Origin: Muribaculaceae bacterium
GTDB lineage: Bacteria; Bacteroidota; Bacteroidia; Bacteroidales; Muribaculaceae
Assembly: GCA_910573745.1 (NCBI GenBank)
Contig: CAJSYI010000022.1
Span: 1 to 43,095, forward strand
Direction: 5' to 3'
DNA length: 43,095 bases
Shown here one piece after another: positions 8,122 to 16,111 of this stretch. A model generated the notes under the pieces. That model had not been told where the DNA came from. It made no database searches and was given only the letters and a program-made list of their open reading frames with translations. Numbering within the stretch: the stretch's first letter is position 1; the number at the start of each line of letters is the position of its first letter. The position numbers were made by a program, and so were the translations under genes.

Positions 8122-8292
8122 GTGGCTATCGAGGCGGCGGAACGCTCAAAGGCTCATATCCTCCGTTTCCTCTCGCGCCCCGGCTGCCACCCGTGCGACC
8201 GTTCGGAAGCGGGCCACCAACTCGAAATCCAGAATAAAAAAATCGCTGCTCTGAATGTTTCGTTATCCCTCCTGCAATCTCTCCACATATGA
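8122..8292 (+). CDS. Possible small GTG-start ORF
   Basis: A 56-aa frame begins with GTG two bases after the previous stop and ends with TGA inside the start of the methyltransferase gene. The peptide has a Cys-His-Pro-Cys segment (CHPCDR) near the middle and a helical end. The tight fit between its neighbours favours a real coupled gene; the short length and non-ATG start keep this tentative. Confidence 0.35.
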   Translation: MAIEAAERSKAHILRFLSRPGCHPCDRSEAGHQLEIQNKKIAALNVSLSLLQSLHI

Positions 8293-8962
8293 CCGCCGCG
8301 AGTTTCCGGGCGGAACTGTCTATAACGGCGACTGTCTCGACGTTATAAAGACCCTCCCGGAATCGTCGGTGGACTGCATTGTTACCGACCCTCCTTATTT
8401 TCTCGGAATGACCCACAACGGACAAAAGGGCAATTTCCGCGACCTCTCTATATGCCGACCGTTCTACCGGGATTTATTCAACGAGTTTCGGCGCGTGTGC
8501 CGTCCTGAAGCCTGTATTTACTTCTTTTGCGACTGGCGCGGATATGCGTTTTATTATCCGTTGTTCGATGAAATCCTGAAAGCGCACAATATGCTTGTAT
8601 GGAACAAATTAAGCGGCCCCGGCAATCATTACGCATTTATCCACGAACTTATATTGTTCCATGCCGGAAAGGGTGCGAATATCGGAGGCACAAACATAAT
8701 ATCCGATATAAGGGCGTTCACCTCCGGGGCTAAATCGACTGACGGGGCTAAAGTTCACCCCACACAAAAGCCCGTAGCCCTGATTCAGAAATTTATCGAG
8801 GACGCGACCGCTCCCGGCGCGGTGATACTCGACACTTTCGGCGGGTCCGGCTCTACTGCCGTGGCCGCTGTCCGCTCCGGCCGCCGCTTTATCCTCATGG
8901 AGCAAGACGAAGGATATTACCATACGACCTGCAAACGCCTTGAAAATGAATACCGAGAATAA
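8255..8962 (+). CDS. Beta-class DNA methyltransferase (N6-adenine or N4-cytosine)
   Basis: A 235-aa amino-methyltransferase of the N6_N4_Mtase family. The catalytic motif IV, TDPPY (44-48), comes before the SAM-binding region HPTQKP and LDTFGGSGST (about residue 190 onward), which is the order of the beta class. The target-recognition part between them is short, as in orphan phage enzymes. No restriction gene is adjacent, so it probably protects phage DNA or marks it for regulation. Recognition sequence cannot be read from the protein. The start overlaps the small upstream ORF by 38 bases. The end overlaps the next gene, consistent with one operon. Confidence 0.9.
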   Translation: MFRYPSCNLSTYDRREFPGGTVYNGDCLDVIKTLPESSVDCIVTDPPYFLGMTHNGQKGNFRDLSICRPFYRDLFNEFRRVCRPEACIYFFCDWRGYAFYYPLFDEILKAHNMLVWNKLSGPGNHYAFIHELILFHAGKGANIGGTNIISDIRAFTSGAKSTDGAKVHPTQKPVALIQKFIEDATAPGAVILDTFGGSGSTAVAAVRSGRRFILMEQDEGYYHTTCKRLENEYRE

Positions 8963-9305
8963 CGATATTGTAAAATATCCCGATTTTCCTCTGACAACCA
9001 AGGAGGAGGAAGATGTTTACAAACTGGCTTCCGCCGGTATGCGTTCGGCTGAAATCGCCGTGTCTATGGAATGGCCGCCGGAGCGTCGCCGGGCATTCTG
9101 CATTATTGCCGAGTTACCGGGTTCGCCTCTGGCCCTGATGTTGGCCGCCGCCCGTGCCGAAGGAATCGCCACACCGCAAATAAAACTTCAGGAAGCCGCC
9201 ACTGCCGGAAACATTGACGCTATAAAGGAACTCCAGAAGATTCAGGCGCGAAACCGCTTTAACGAACTTGTCAACTATTTGGACGATGACGAATTTACCC
9301 CGTAA
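8946..9305 (+). CDS. Putative small terminase subunit-like protein
   Basis: A 119-aa protein. Residues 18-45 form a helix-turn-helix-like segment (YKLASAGMRSAEIAVSMEW), and the second half is an acidic helix with GNIDAIKELQKIQARN, a pattern common in small terminase subunits of Bacteroidales phages. Such proteins bind phage DNA and hand it to the large terminase. The ATG at 8946 is chosen over the TTG at 8940. It overlaps both the methyltransferase and the next gene, in an operon leading to the large terminase. Confidence 0.5.
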   Translation: MNTENNDIVKYPDFPLTTKEEEDVYKLASAGMRSAEIAVSMEWPPERRRAFCIIAELPGSPLALMLAAARAEGIATPQIKLQEAATAGNIDAIKELQKIQARNRFNELVNYLDDDEFTP

Positions 9306-9966
9306 GCCCTCCCGGATAAACTTCGAGGAAATAGATTCCCGCCAGATTGAAAGAATACTGTCTACCGGGAATCTTGAAAGCCTGACACCCGAAGAACGCG
9401 ACTATTTCGATTTAATGGAAATGGTTCGCGGACTTCGGGCGCGTATGATGTTTCCCGGAGGAAAGCGGATAGTTACCAAAGCCGGAATAATCAAGCTGCT
9501 GAAATCCGACGCTTACGGACTTTCAGACTGGATGGCTCGCCGGATATACGCCGACGCGCTCAATTTTTTCTATTCCGAGGAGAATGTGCGCCCCCGCGCA
9601 TGGGCCAACCTATACGCCGAACGTTACGAGAAATGGGCCGACCTTGCCGCCTCTATGGGAAAACTGAAGGAGGCCAAAAGTATGTTGCACGAGGCCGCGA
9701 AACTCCGGGGCTGCTACGATGAAGCCACGCCAGAGATTCCCCAGGAACTTCTCGACGCTTCTCCCGTCATACTCTACACACACGACCCCGAAAGTATGGG
9801 CGCACCGAAGGCCGACCGCAAGGAACTGGAGGCGTTCATTGATTCGATACCTGAAATCCCGGAGATTAGCCGCCGCCGCGTGAAGGAGGATGCGGGAATT
9901 ATGAAACGCAATCTTATTCAACGAATGATTGATGACGAAAAGGAGTTTGGCGATGAAAGCGAATAA
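9286..9966 (+). CDS. Packaging-associated protein upstream of terminase
   Basis: A 226-aa helical soluble protein, no domain named with certainty. It begins 20 bases inside the preceding gene and its last codons overlap the large terminase start, so the three are translationally coupled. The central part (about 60-150, GKRIVTKAGIIKLLKSDAYGLSD, then a run of helices) could be a DNA-binding small terminase; either this protein or the preceding one is the true small subunit. The ATG at 9286 is used rather than the TTG at 9268. Confidence 0.5.
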   Translation: MTNLPRKPSRINFEEIDSRQIERILSTGNLESLTPEERDYFDLMEMVRGLRARMMFPGGKRIVTKAGIIKLLKSDAYGLSDWMARRIYADALNFFYSEENVRPRAWANLYAERYEKWADLAASMGKLKEAKSMLHEAAKLRGCYDEATPEIPQELLDASPVILYTHDPESMGAPKADRKELEAFIDSIPEIPEISRRRVKEDAGIMKRNLIQRMIDDEKEFGDESE

Positions 9967-11653
9967 AATCCCCGAAATGCCTGTAAAATTCGGCTCTGAC
10001 GCGCTTGTTTTCTGCGACTGGATAGATACCACCAACTTTATAGCAATCGGCGGCCGTGGCGTGGCTAAAAGTACCGTCATTATCGCCCGGCGTTCTGTCA
10101 AGTGCGTCCGGCTCATGCCGGGCGCGCCTATCGCTATTGTGGCCGACACCTATTCAAATCTTGTAAACAACATAATGCCGGCCGTTCAGAACGGATGGAA
10201 AATTGATGACCTTATCGAAGGGGTTCACTATGTCAAATACAAGCGTCCGCCGCTGGAGTGGCAACGTCGTTGCTCTGTTATTGTCGATGACTACAAGCAC
10301 GTTTTTTCGTTCTGGAATGGTTCTGTTATTTTTCTCGGCTCACTCGACAACCCTTCATTGCTTGCCGGTAAATCCGTGGCTCACCTGATTTTCGATGAAG
10401 CCAAATACGCTTCCGATTCAAAGGCTGCCCGTGTTATGCCTATTCTCCGAGGCGACGCGATAACTTACGGGCGCTGCCACCTCTACGGAGGTGTTACGAT
10501 TACCACCGATATGCCGGACGTTACCGAGGGAGAATATGATTGGTTTTTCCGCTATGCCTCCGAAATGGAGCCGGAGCGAATTGTCAGAATCGTACAAGCT
10601 GCCGGGGAACTGAACCGGCTGCAACTGAAACTCACACGCGCCAACCGTGAGGTGACCCCGGACGTTAAGAAAATTGCCCGGCTTGAAAAGCGTATCGACT
10701 ATTATACCGAAGGGCTGCTGAAGCTGCGCAAAGGGCAAACCTTCTTTATGAATATATCGAGTTTCGTCAACATCGACATTCTTACCGTTGACTATGCGAA
10801 ACGTCTCTATAACGGCGCACTTGAACTCCACGAGTTTCTTAAATCCGTTATGGGTATGCGTCCGGGCGTGAGGAAGGACGCAAGATTTTACGTGCTTTTC
10901 GGAGATTCACACAAGTACACCGATGGAACTGTTTCAGGAGTGGCGGCCTTCACCTCTGCGGAACTGCGACACCTCGACCCCTCCCGGCCCCTTGACGGAG
11001 GCATGGACTTCGGCAATATGCTTTCGTTGGTTATCGGACAATCTGACGGCCGACGTTACCGGGTGCATAAAAACTTCTACGAGATACCGCCGGGCTGGTT
11101 CCGCGAACTCGCCGATCAATTCCTCGACTTCTTTAATTCGCATACGTTTAAGACCCTGAACCTCTATTATGACCGCTCCGGCAACAACTTCCAGAAACAA
11201 GGTGAGGACTATGCCGGAAAGATTAAGGAGGCTATCGAAAAGGACGCGGCCGGTCGACGTACCGGCTGGACTGTCGTACTGAAATCGCGCAAGCAAGCCA
11301 CGATTAAGCAAAACGCCGAATATGATTTTATGCACGAACTCATGCGAGGCGAGAACGAACGCCTTCCCCTGTTGCTTGTCGATGTTCTGAACTGCCCGGA
11401 AATGGTGTGCAGTATCGAAGGCGCAAAGGCCGAAGTCAAGCACCGGGGCCAGCAAAAGGTGGTGGCGAAAGTCAAGAAAACCGAGAAACTGGAGGCGAAG
11501 AAACTCCCCCGCCTGTCAACCAACTTCTCGGACGCTTTCAAGTACCTGATGATGCGCCGCGAGTGGCTGAACGCCGCCAAAGCCGCGCCCTCCGCAGCGT
11601 CAGGAGCGGCCGAACTTGCCGAACAGTGGATGGCCGACCGATTCGGCGGCTGA
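9953..11653 (+). CDS. terL: Terminase large subunit
   Basis: A 566-aa packaging motor. The N-terminal ATPase has a Walker A motif GGRGVAKST (33-41) and a Walker B motif LIFDEA (145-150). The C-terminal RNase-H-like nuclease shows an acidic strand in GGMDFG (about 349-353) and a later YYDRSGN (about 405). It translocates DNA into the prohead and cuts it. The start at 9953 is preferred because AAGGAG lies 7 bases upstream; an ATG at 9932 is the alternative. It ends the packaging operon and is followed by a terminator. Confidence 0.93.
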   Translation: MKANKIPEMPVKFGSDALVFCDWIDTTNFIAIGGRGVAKSTVIIARRSVKCVRLMPGAPIAIVADTYSNLVNNIMPAVQNGWKIDDLIEGVHYVKYKRPPLEWQRRCSVIVDDYKHVFSFWNGSVIFLGSLDNPSLLAGKSVAHLIFDEAKYASDSKAARVMPILRGDAITYGRCHLYGGVTITTDMPDVTEGEYDWFFRYASEMEPERIVRIVQAAGELNRLQLKLTRANREVTPDVKKIARLEKRIDYYTEGLLKLRKGQTFFMNISSFVNIDILTVDYAKRLYNGALELHEFLKSVMGMRPGVRKDARFYVLFGDSHKYTDGTVSGVAAFTSAELRHLDPSRPLDGGMDFGNMLSLVIGQSDGRRYRVHKNFYEIPPGWFRELADQFLDFFNSHTFKTLNLYYDRSGNNFQKQGEDYAGKIKEAIEKDAAGRRTGWTVVLKSRKQATIKQNAEYDFMHELMRGENERLPLLLVDVLNCPEMVCSIEGAKAEVKHRGQQKVVAKVKKTEKLEAKKLPRLSTNFSDAFKYLMMRREWLNAAKAAPSAASGAAELAEQWMADRFGG

Positions 11654-11685
11654 CATAGTTACCGGCTCCCTTACCGACCATATTA

Positions 11686-11723
11686 CCGCCCGACGGCCGA
11701 CCATACCGCCGGGCTTATTTTTG
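11686..11723 (+). terminator. Probable terminator after terL
   Basis: A short GC-rich stem (GCCCG at 11688-11692 with CGGGC at 11710-11714) precedes TTATTTTT. The rest of the gap to 12039 carries no gene. It includes two further GTAAC pentamers near 11741-11756. Confidence 0.5.
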
Positions 11724-11981
11724 CGCTCACCGAGCCGGCGGGTAACGCCGTAACAAACCCGAACGCTCACATTTCACCTTTGGTAAGGGGTGGTAATTAT
11801 TTTTTCCCTTCAGAGCGGCCCGCACTTCGGAGCGTGTCAAAAATAGCGTTTTTATTTTTCAATGCGGTTAACTGCCTTATTTATAGTGAAATGGTGTTTT
11901 TAAGACCAAAATTTTACGTCTGAAATGCCGTTTTTTGCTCTGCAAACTGCAAATTTTCACCTCATTACCGCTAAAAATTCG

Positions 11982-11989
11982 TAACTTTG
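11982..11989 (+). promoter_or_regulatory. Bacteroidetes -7 element (TAACTTTG)
   Basis: TAACTTTG matches the consensus and lies 50 bp before the next ATG. No clear TTTG -33 box is seen at a 19-21 bp spacer. Confidence 0.65.
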
Positions 11990-12039
11990 CACTGTCAGAC
12001 ACCCGGAATCCGGCGGAGATAACACCAATCTTACGCCAC

Positions 12040-12468
12040 ATGAACCCCCAAACCAGCCCGGAAGTAAAAACCGAATTGCAAAAAACCGATAAAGCGGCCA
12101 AAGGCTGTGGAATGGTGATTTTTGCAGCAATAATAATCGCTATAATATACGCGGTATTTCAGGGTATAAACTCTGATTCTGCCGGAGATTCAAGCGATGA
12201 AATCCAAGCAGCCGCTTTCCAGATAGCAAAACAGGAGGTTAAAAGTCAGTTGAACAACCCGGCGACCGCTGACTTTTCTCTAATGTCGGTAACGCGTGAA
12301 AAGTTCGGGGATAACACCTATCGGATAAAAGGCACTTTGACCGCTGAAAATTCTTTCGGGGTGGAACAAGCATTGCGATATACCGTTACACTTACATATT
12401 TTGAGGGGAATCCGCTCGACCGTTCGAGTTGGAATATTACCACTTGCGAGGTGAAAGAAAATCGCTAA
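12040..12468 (+). CDS. Single-pass membrane protein, possible moron
   Basis: A 142-aa protein with one TM helix (about 24-43, GMVIFAAIIIAIIYAVF) and an exported C-terminal domain. That domain follows a pattern I know from small bacterial and phage proteins: a helix with KQEVKSQLNNPATADF, then YRIKGTLTAENSFG and a final strand pair ending in a W. Function is not established. The frame extends back to 11935 but would then cross the promoter, so 12040 is the start. Its own promoter and the terminator upstream suggest an independently expressed gene, perhaps for host surface alteration or superinfection control, which is inference. Confidence 0.6.
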   Translation: MNPQTSPEVKTELQKTDKAAKGCGMVIFAAIIIAIIYAVFQGINSDSAGDSSDEIQAAAFQIAKQEVKSQLNNPATADFSLMSVTREKFGDNTYRIKGTLTAENSFGVEQALRYTVTLTYFEGNPLDRSSWNITTCEVKENR

Positions 12469-12557
12469 CGATATTAAACACAATGTAGGGCTGGGGCAAA
12501 ATTGTTCCGGCTTTATTTTTTCTTTCTGTATTAAATTTTATTAACTTTTTTTTTTTT

Positions 12558-12585
12558 TTTGTTCACAATATTCTTCCGAACTTTG
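12558..12585 (+). promoter_or_regulatory. Candidate promoter of the structured RNA
   Basis: TTTG at 12558-12561, at the end of a 16-T run, is followed by GAACTTTG at 12578-12585, one base off the TAnnTTTG -7 box. The spacer is 16 bp, shorter than usual, so this is a weaker match. Confidence 0.4.
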
Positions 12586-12590
12586 TGCCG

Positions 12591-12769
12591 TCAACAAGCC
12601 CGGCAGTTTGCCGAAGTAGTCGCGAAAGCGGCTCGAAATATTTTCGGGCATTTTATTTGCCTGATTACATACGATATAAGGCGTTCGCCTTCTCCACCCT
12701 AAGTAACACGACTACTTCGTCGGTTTCCGGGCTTGTTTGACGACATGGAGAGGCGAACGCCTTTTTTAT
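12591..12769 (+). ncRNA. Structured RNA with mutually exclusive helices (leader or sRNA)
   Basis: Three long complementary pairs lie in the order A-B-C-B'-A'-C'. A (12591-12603) pairs with A' (12727-12740, one bulge). B (12612-12622) pairs perfectly with B' (12709-12719). C (12678-12695) pairs with C' (12747-12763, one bulge). C lies inside the A/B hairpin and C' outside it, so the fold is either a pseudoknot or a switch. C' is followed by TTTTTT, making an apparent intrinsic terminator. Small local hairpins lie in 12621-12660. A' and its flank can also pair downstream (12782-12790 and 12799-12808), just before the gene at 12812. It may be a regulatory leader or a free RNA; no known class is recognised. 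Confidence 0.6.
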
Positions 12770-12811
12770 GCCTTACTCAAATCGTCAAACAACATCTAAA
12801 CAAGCCCAACA

Positions 12812-13090
12812 ATGAAAGCAACTCAAACTTTACCGGCTCCGGCTGAATTATGCCGGCCGAGAGCGAAGAAACTACCGATTAAAGCAATTATTTACCTTAC
12901 ATCGGAAAAATTCAGTATCTTTGTATCCGTAATCGCCACCCTTATTGCATGGTGGGGCGTTTGCATTGACAGCGAGCGAATAACCGCTTATGGCGGACTG
13001 GTATTCCTTGTCGGGTTTACACCGTGGGCTATACGTGAAACTTTCCGCGACATACGCCAAGACAGACTCGGTGTCGGCAAAGACTGGTAA
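12812..13090 (+). CDS. Small two-TM membrane protein
   Basis: A 92-aa protein with a basic N-terminus and two hydrophobic segments (about 34-52 FSIFVSVIATLIAWWGVCI and 58-76). The ends are charged and probably cytoplasmic. Function unknown; small proteins of this shape include superinfection-exclusion proteins and holins. Its ATG follows the structured RNA, so expression may depend on which helix forms there. Confidence 0.55.
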   Translation: MKATQTLPAPAELCRPRAKKLPIKAIIYLTSEKFSIFVSVIATLIAWWGVCIDSERITAYGGLVFLVGFTPWAIRETFRDIRQDRLGVGKDW

Positions 13091-13119
13091 ACAATCAACA
13101 ATCACAAGTATAGAAAATC

Positions 13120-13488
13120 ATGGAAAAGAAAAACAATACCATACAAGTAAGCGACGCAGCTCTCTCCGCGATAAACGGACTTCAGCACCCCGCCGGAACA
13201 TACGACTACTACCGGCGCACCCTCGACCGCCTGTTTAATACCGTACTCCACGCCTCCGAGGAACTGGGTATGGACGATATGGAAGCAGTGGCGACGCTCC
13301 GAGCCATTGACAGCATACGCCAAGACCTCGCAACAATCGCCGGACCTGTCGCCCGCCACAAGTGCCGGGAACAACCGACGGAAGAAGAAATCGCCGAGCG
13401 TGTGGAAGAAACATTCACCGACATAGACGATAGTCACGATTCCAACTATCCGCAGCCAGAGGAATCGGGGGAAGTCGTTAAGGAATAA
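13120..13488 (+). CDS. Phage protein of unknown function
   Basis: A 122-aa acidic helical protein, with a conserved-looking TYDYYRRTLDRLFN segment near residues 27-41 and a low-complexity acidic tail (DDSHDSNYPQPEES). It has no TM or signal peptide. It follows the membrane protein by 29 bases and is closed by a terminator, so the two form a small transcription unit with the structured RNA. No family is recognised. Confidence 0.5.
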   Translation: MEKKNNTIQVSDAALSAINGLQHPAGTYDYYRRTLDRLFNTVLHASEELGMDDMEAVATLRAIDSIRQDLATIAGPVARHKCREQPTEEEIAERVEETFTDIDDSHDSNYPQPEESGEVVKE

Positions 13489-13540
13489 ATTTCAAGGTAA
13501 AGAAGATTGTTACCAATATCGTAACTTATAGGCAAGAAAG

Positions 13541-13566
13541 ACGCTCGATGGGAATCGGGCGTTTTT
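13541..13566 (+). terminator. Rho-independent terminator
   Basis: A 9-bp stem with one G-T pair (ACGCTCGAT with ATCGGGCGT) and a GGGA loop is followed by TTTTT. It ends the unit begun at the structured RNA. Confidence 0.8.
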
Positions 13567-13611
13567 CGCTTACTTTCGGGGGTTGTCCTTCGCTCATAGC
13601 CATAATATAAG

Positions 13612-13619
13612 GAATTTTG
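13612..13619 (+). promoter_or_regulatory. Weak candidate -7 element (GAATTTTG)
   Basis: GAATTTTG differs from TAnnTTTG in one position and lies 24 bp before the ATG at 13643, just after a terminator. The same GA variant is seen in the candidate promoter of the structured RNA. Confidence 0.4.
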
Positions 13620-13642
13620 CAGCATAATAAACGCCCTACGAT

Positions 13643-13915
13643 ATGAAGCATCTGAAACAAGAATTTGATAAACTTTCTTTCAAGGAGGTGATAATCTATG
13701 TTCTGGCAGTAGTTACGATGACCGCCGGACTGACATTGCTTTTTATAGGTCTATTTATTCCGCCGGAGGGAGAGATACACAGTTCGGTTATTACCGCCTT
13801 CGGCATCTTATGCACGTTCGTAGCCTCTTTGCTCGGAATATCCATTCATTACGCTAATGAACTCGACAAATTCAAGGCAAATGTTCAGGAACGATTAAAC
13901 GAAATCGCAAAGTAG
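13643..13915 (+). CDS. Putative holin (two TM segments)
   Basis: A 90-aa protein with two strong TM helices (about 15-38 and 48-67) and a charged C-terminal helix (ELDKFKANVQERLNE). This matches the size and layout of class II/III holins, which form lesions in the inner membrane and release the endolysin. It is followed after four bases by a putative u-spanin, which favours the lysis assignment. The endolysin gene (18510) lacks a signal peptide and so would need a holin. Another small two-TM protein at 19816 competes for the same role. Confidence 0.5.
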   Translation: MKHLKQEFDKLSFKEVIIYVLAVVTMTAGLTLLFIGLFIPPEGEIHSSVITAFGILCTFVASLLGISIHYANELDKFKANVQERLNEIAK

Positions 13916-13919
13916 ATTC

Positions 13920-14471
13920 ATGGTTATGAAAAAATATGATAAATTATTCGCGTATGTGCTTGTCTGCATTGCAGCAGCTTGCTTCGGCATTTTGTTCGGT
14001 TGTCGCTCTACTAAGGGAGCTGTCGAGGAAACAACCATACAGGAAGTTTCCGAATCTTCCGCAGATTCTACATTCAACGCCGCCGCTACCGCCGAGAAAA
14101 CAAAAGAGACCCGCGCCGATTCCTCCAACGTCCGCGCTGATGAACGAGGTAGAGTCGAGATTGAAAGAGATTCAGCGGGCCGTCCGACGGTTATCATCTG
14201 GAACTATGACTGGCGTTTACAGGGTGCAAACACCATGCAGACGGAAAAGGGCAAATGGTTTTATGGGCTTAACGCTACGCGTCATTCCGAAGCCTCCGGC
14301 AAGACTGACACAGACACCAAGAAAAAGAAAGAAACAAAGACTGAGGTGGACCCGTCTATCCCTTTAGAAACGCTTATCGGAACGGCACTTCTCGGATTTA
14401 CGGTGCTTTATGTCATTTATGTAATTATAGCTGACCACGTATGGCCATGGATAAAGAACCGCAGACAATAG
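13920..14471 (+). CDS. Putative unimolecular spanin (lipobox plus C-terminal TM)
   Basis: A 183-aa protein with an N-terminal signal and lipobox-like LFGC (Cys28), a polar periplasmic middle, and a C-terminal TM helix (about 150-173, LIGTALLGFTVLYVIYVIIAD) with a basic tail (IKNRRQ). A lipid anchor for the outer membrane plus an inner-membrane TM is the topology of u-spanins such as T1 gp11, which fuse the two membranes at the last step of lysis. The -2 residue of the lipobox is Phe, unusual outside Bacteroidetes. An in-frame ATG at 13926 is also possible. Function is inferred from topology and the holin-like neighbour. Confidence 0.5.
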   Translation: MVMKKYDKLFAYVLVCIAAACFGILFGCRSTKGAVEETTIQEVSESSADSTFNAAATAEKTKETRADSSNVRADERGRVEIERDSAGRPTVIIWNYDWRLQGANTMQTEKGKWFYGLNATRHSEASGKTDTDTKKKKETKTEVDPSIPLETLIGTALLGFTVLYVIYVIIADHVWPWIKNRRQ

Positions 14472-14740
14472 ATTTGTTTCAGGCTATCGAGGAAATGAAA
14501 AGGATTAGCCTCGCCGGAGGAACGTTTTCGATTAAGTTCCGCAAGTGGAACAGACAGACGCGCAACGGCGGCGACCTTGTGAGGATTAACGCCGCCCGCG
14601 TCCGTCCGAAAGCCTCCGACGAGGAAATTTCCGGCTCATCATACAAATTATTTTTTACTGATACAGAGACCGGGCTTGCCCGTGTGTGCTGGCAGCCGTT
14701 AATCGTAGAGTTCAACGGCCGCCGCACAATCTTAAACTAA
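14441..14740 (+). CDS. Conserved phage protein upstream of the portal
   Basis: A 99-aa soluble protein with a helical start and a beta-rich rest (GGTFSIKFRKWNRQTRNGGD, then LFFTDTETG). From memory a protein like this is frequently found just ahead of the portal gene in Bacteroidales prophages, without a known role. It overlaps the u-spanin gene by 31 bases. ATG codons at 14441 and 14447 are both in frame. Confidence 0.6.
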   Translation: MAMDKEPQTIDLFQAIEEMKRISLAGGTFSIKFRKWNRQTRNGGDLVRINAARVRPKASDEEISGSSYKLFFTDTETGLARVCWQPLIVEFNGRRTILN

Positions 14741-14758
14741 CACTTCAACATTACCACG

Positions 14759-16111
14759 ATGATACGCAGAAGCGGAAATTTCGGATTCGTAGACAACGGA
14801 GCCGGAGAAATATTTACCTTCAGCCTCAATTCCGGCGGCCGTGGCTGGACCCCCTCGCACTTTATGTTGCGCGGCGGCTCCGGCTCATTCGGCTACAAGT
14901 ATATGAACGTTAACGGAACGCCGATAATTCCTTTCGGTCCTGACAATAATTTGCCGGGGCGCGTATGCGGATTGCTCGAAAAATTCTATGCCGGGGAGGG
15001 TATCATGGGCAAGAAAGCCGGTTTGCAATGGGGGGAAGGCCCGCGCCTGTATCGAGACGCGGTGGACGAAAACAATATCTTTTACAGGGAATGGGTAATT
15101 GATGAAAAGATTACCGCAGCACTCCAGCAAACCGACTATCTTACCCAAATGCACCGCTGCCTGATAGACCTCTGTCATCTGGAGGGCTTTTGGGTGAAGT
15201 TCACACGTTCGAGAGGGGCGCGGATAGGAGCGGGGCGCATTGTGAGGGTGGAACACGTTCCGGCTTCAAAAGTCCGTTTTGTCTGGCCGGGCGACAATGC
15301 ATTACCCTCCGAGGCAATGGTGGCCGATTGGCCGGTGCCTGACAGCAAGACCTCGCATTTATATCCGCTTTTCGACCCCGCCAATCCGATGAAATACCCG
15401 GTGTCTCTGGCGTATTATAATATTTACAGTTTTGGACACGACCATTACAGCGTTCCGCGATTTATCGGTGCGTTCGACTGGCTGGAGTTGGCCGGAACAC
15501 TCGCGCCCTTGCTCGCCACTTATAACGCCAACGCCTCGGCCATATCCAAACATATAGAATCGCCGCAGTCTTACTGGGACGCAGCCGAAGCCCGGATAAA
15601 GGATATATGTCAGCAAAAGGGTATTCAGTATTCGCCCGAAATGCTGGAGAAGTTCAAGGACGAGGCGATGGAGCATTATGCCGCAGCGATGACCGGGAGG
15701 GAAAACGCCGGGAAGTTCCTTCATACGTCGCAGTTCTGGAATCCCGAAGCCGGAAACTTTGAGGGCTGGAAGATAGTGCCTATTGACAACAAGGTAAAGG
15801 AGTATATCGAGGCGCAGGTGCTTATCTGCAAGAAAGCCGAGGCGGCCGCCACCTCCGGGTTCGGTCTGGACCCCTCATTATCCAACTTGATACTTGATAC
15901 CAAATTGGGAAGCGGTTCGGAAAAACTCTACGCCCTGAAAGTCTATAACGCTACTGAAACCTCCGTGCCGGACATGGTGCTTTGTCGACCGTTCCAACAG
16001 TTCATTGATGTGAATTTCCCCGGTTCAAATATAAAAATCGGTCTTTACCGTACAGTCGTCGAGGCTGAAAAGAATGTCAACCCCGAAAACAGAATGAAAG
16101 CCAATGCGTAA
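14759..16111 (+). CDS. Portal protein
   Basis: A 450-aa protein that fits a phage portal, the dodecameric ring at the head vertex through which DNA enters and leaves. It has the usual size, a beta-rich N-terminal part, a long helical middle (about 230-330), and a C-terminal segment with GLDPSLSNLILDTKLGSGSEK, which resembles the end of SPP1-like portals in Bacteroidales prophages. No catalytic motif is expected. It opens a tightly packed run of head-tail connector genes, and its stop overlaps the next gene by eight bases. The role is a family-style call, not a motif-based one. Confidence 0.75.
   Translation: MIRRSGNFGFVDNGAGEIFTFSLNSGGRGWTPSHFMLRGGSGSFGYKYMNVNGTPIIPFGPDNNLPGRVCGLLEKFYAGEGIMGKKAGLQWGEGPRLYRDAVDENNIFYREWVIDEKITAALQQTDYLTQMHRCLIDLCHLEGFWVKFTRSRGARIGAGRIVRVEHVPASKVRFVWPGDNALPSEAMVADWPVPDSKTSHLYPLFDPANPMKYPVSLAYYNIYSFGHDHYSVPRFIGAFDWLELAGTLAPLLATYNANASAISKHIESPQSYWDAAEARIKDICQQKGIQYSPEMLEKFKDEAMEHYAAAMTGRENAGKFLHTSQFWNPEAGNFEGWKIVPIDNKVKEYIEAQVLICKKAEAAATSGFGLDPSLSNLILDTKLGSGSEKLYALKVYNATETSVPDMVLCRPFQQFIDVNFPGSNIKIGLYRTVVEAEKNVNPENRMKANA

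Noticed and set aside
12543..12560. Homopolymer T run as a terminator
   Set aside because: No stable stem directly precedes it; it may instead be part of an A/T-rich promoter upstream region, and run length may be affected by sequencing error.
12591..12769. Packaging RNA (phi29-type pRNA) near terL
   Set aside because: Size and position are suggestive, but pRNA is known only from phi29-like podoviruses with a different ATPase, and no three-way junction pattern could be seen.
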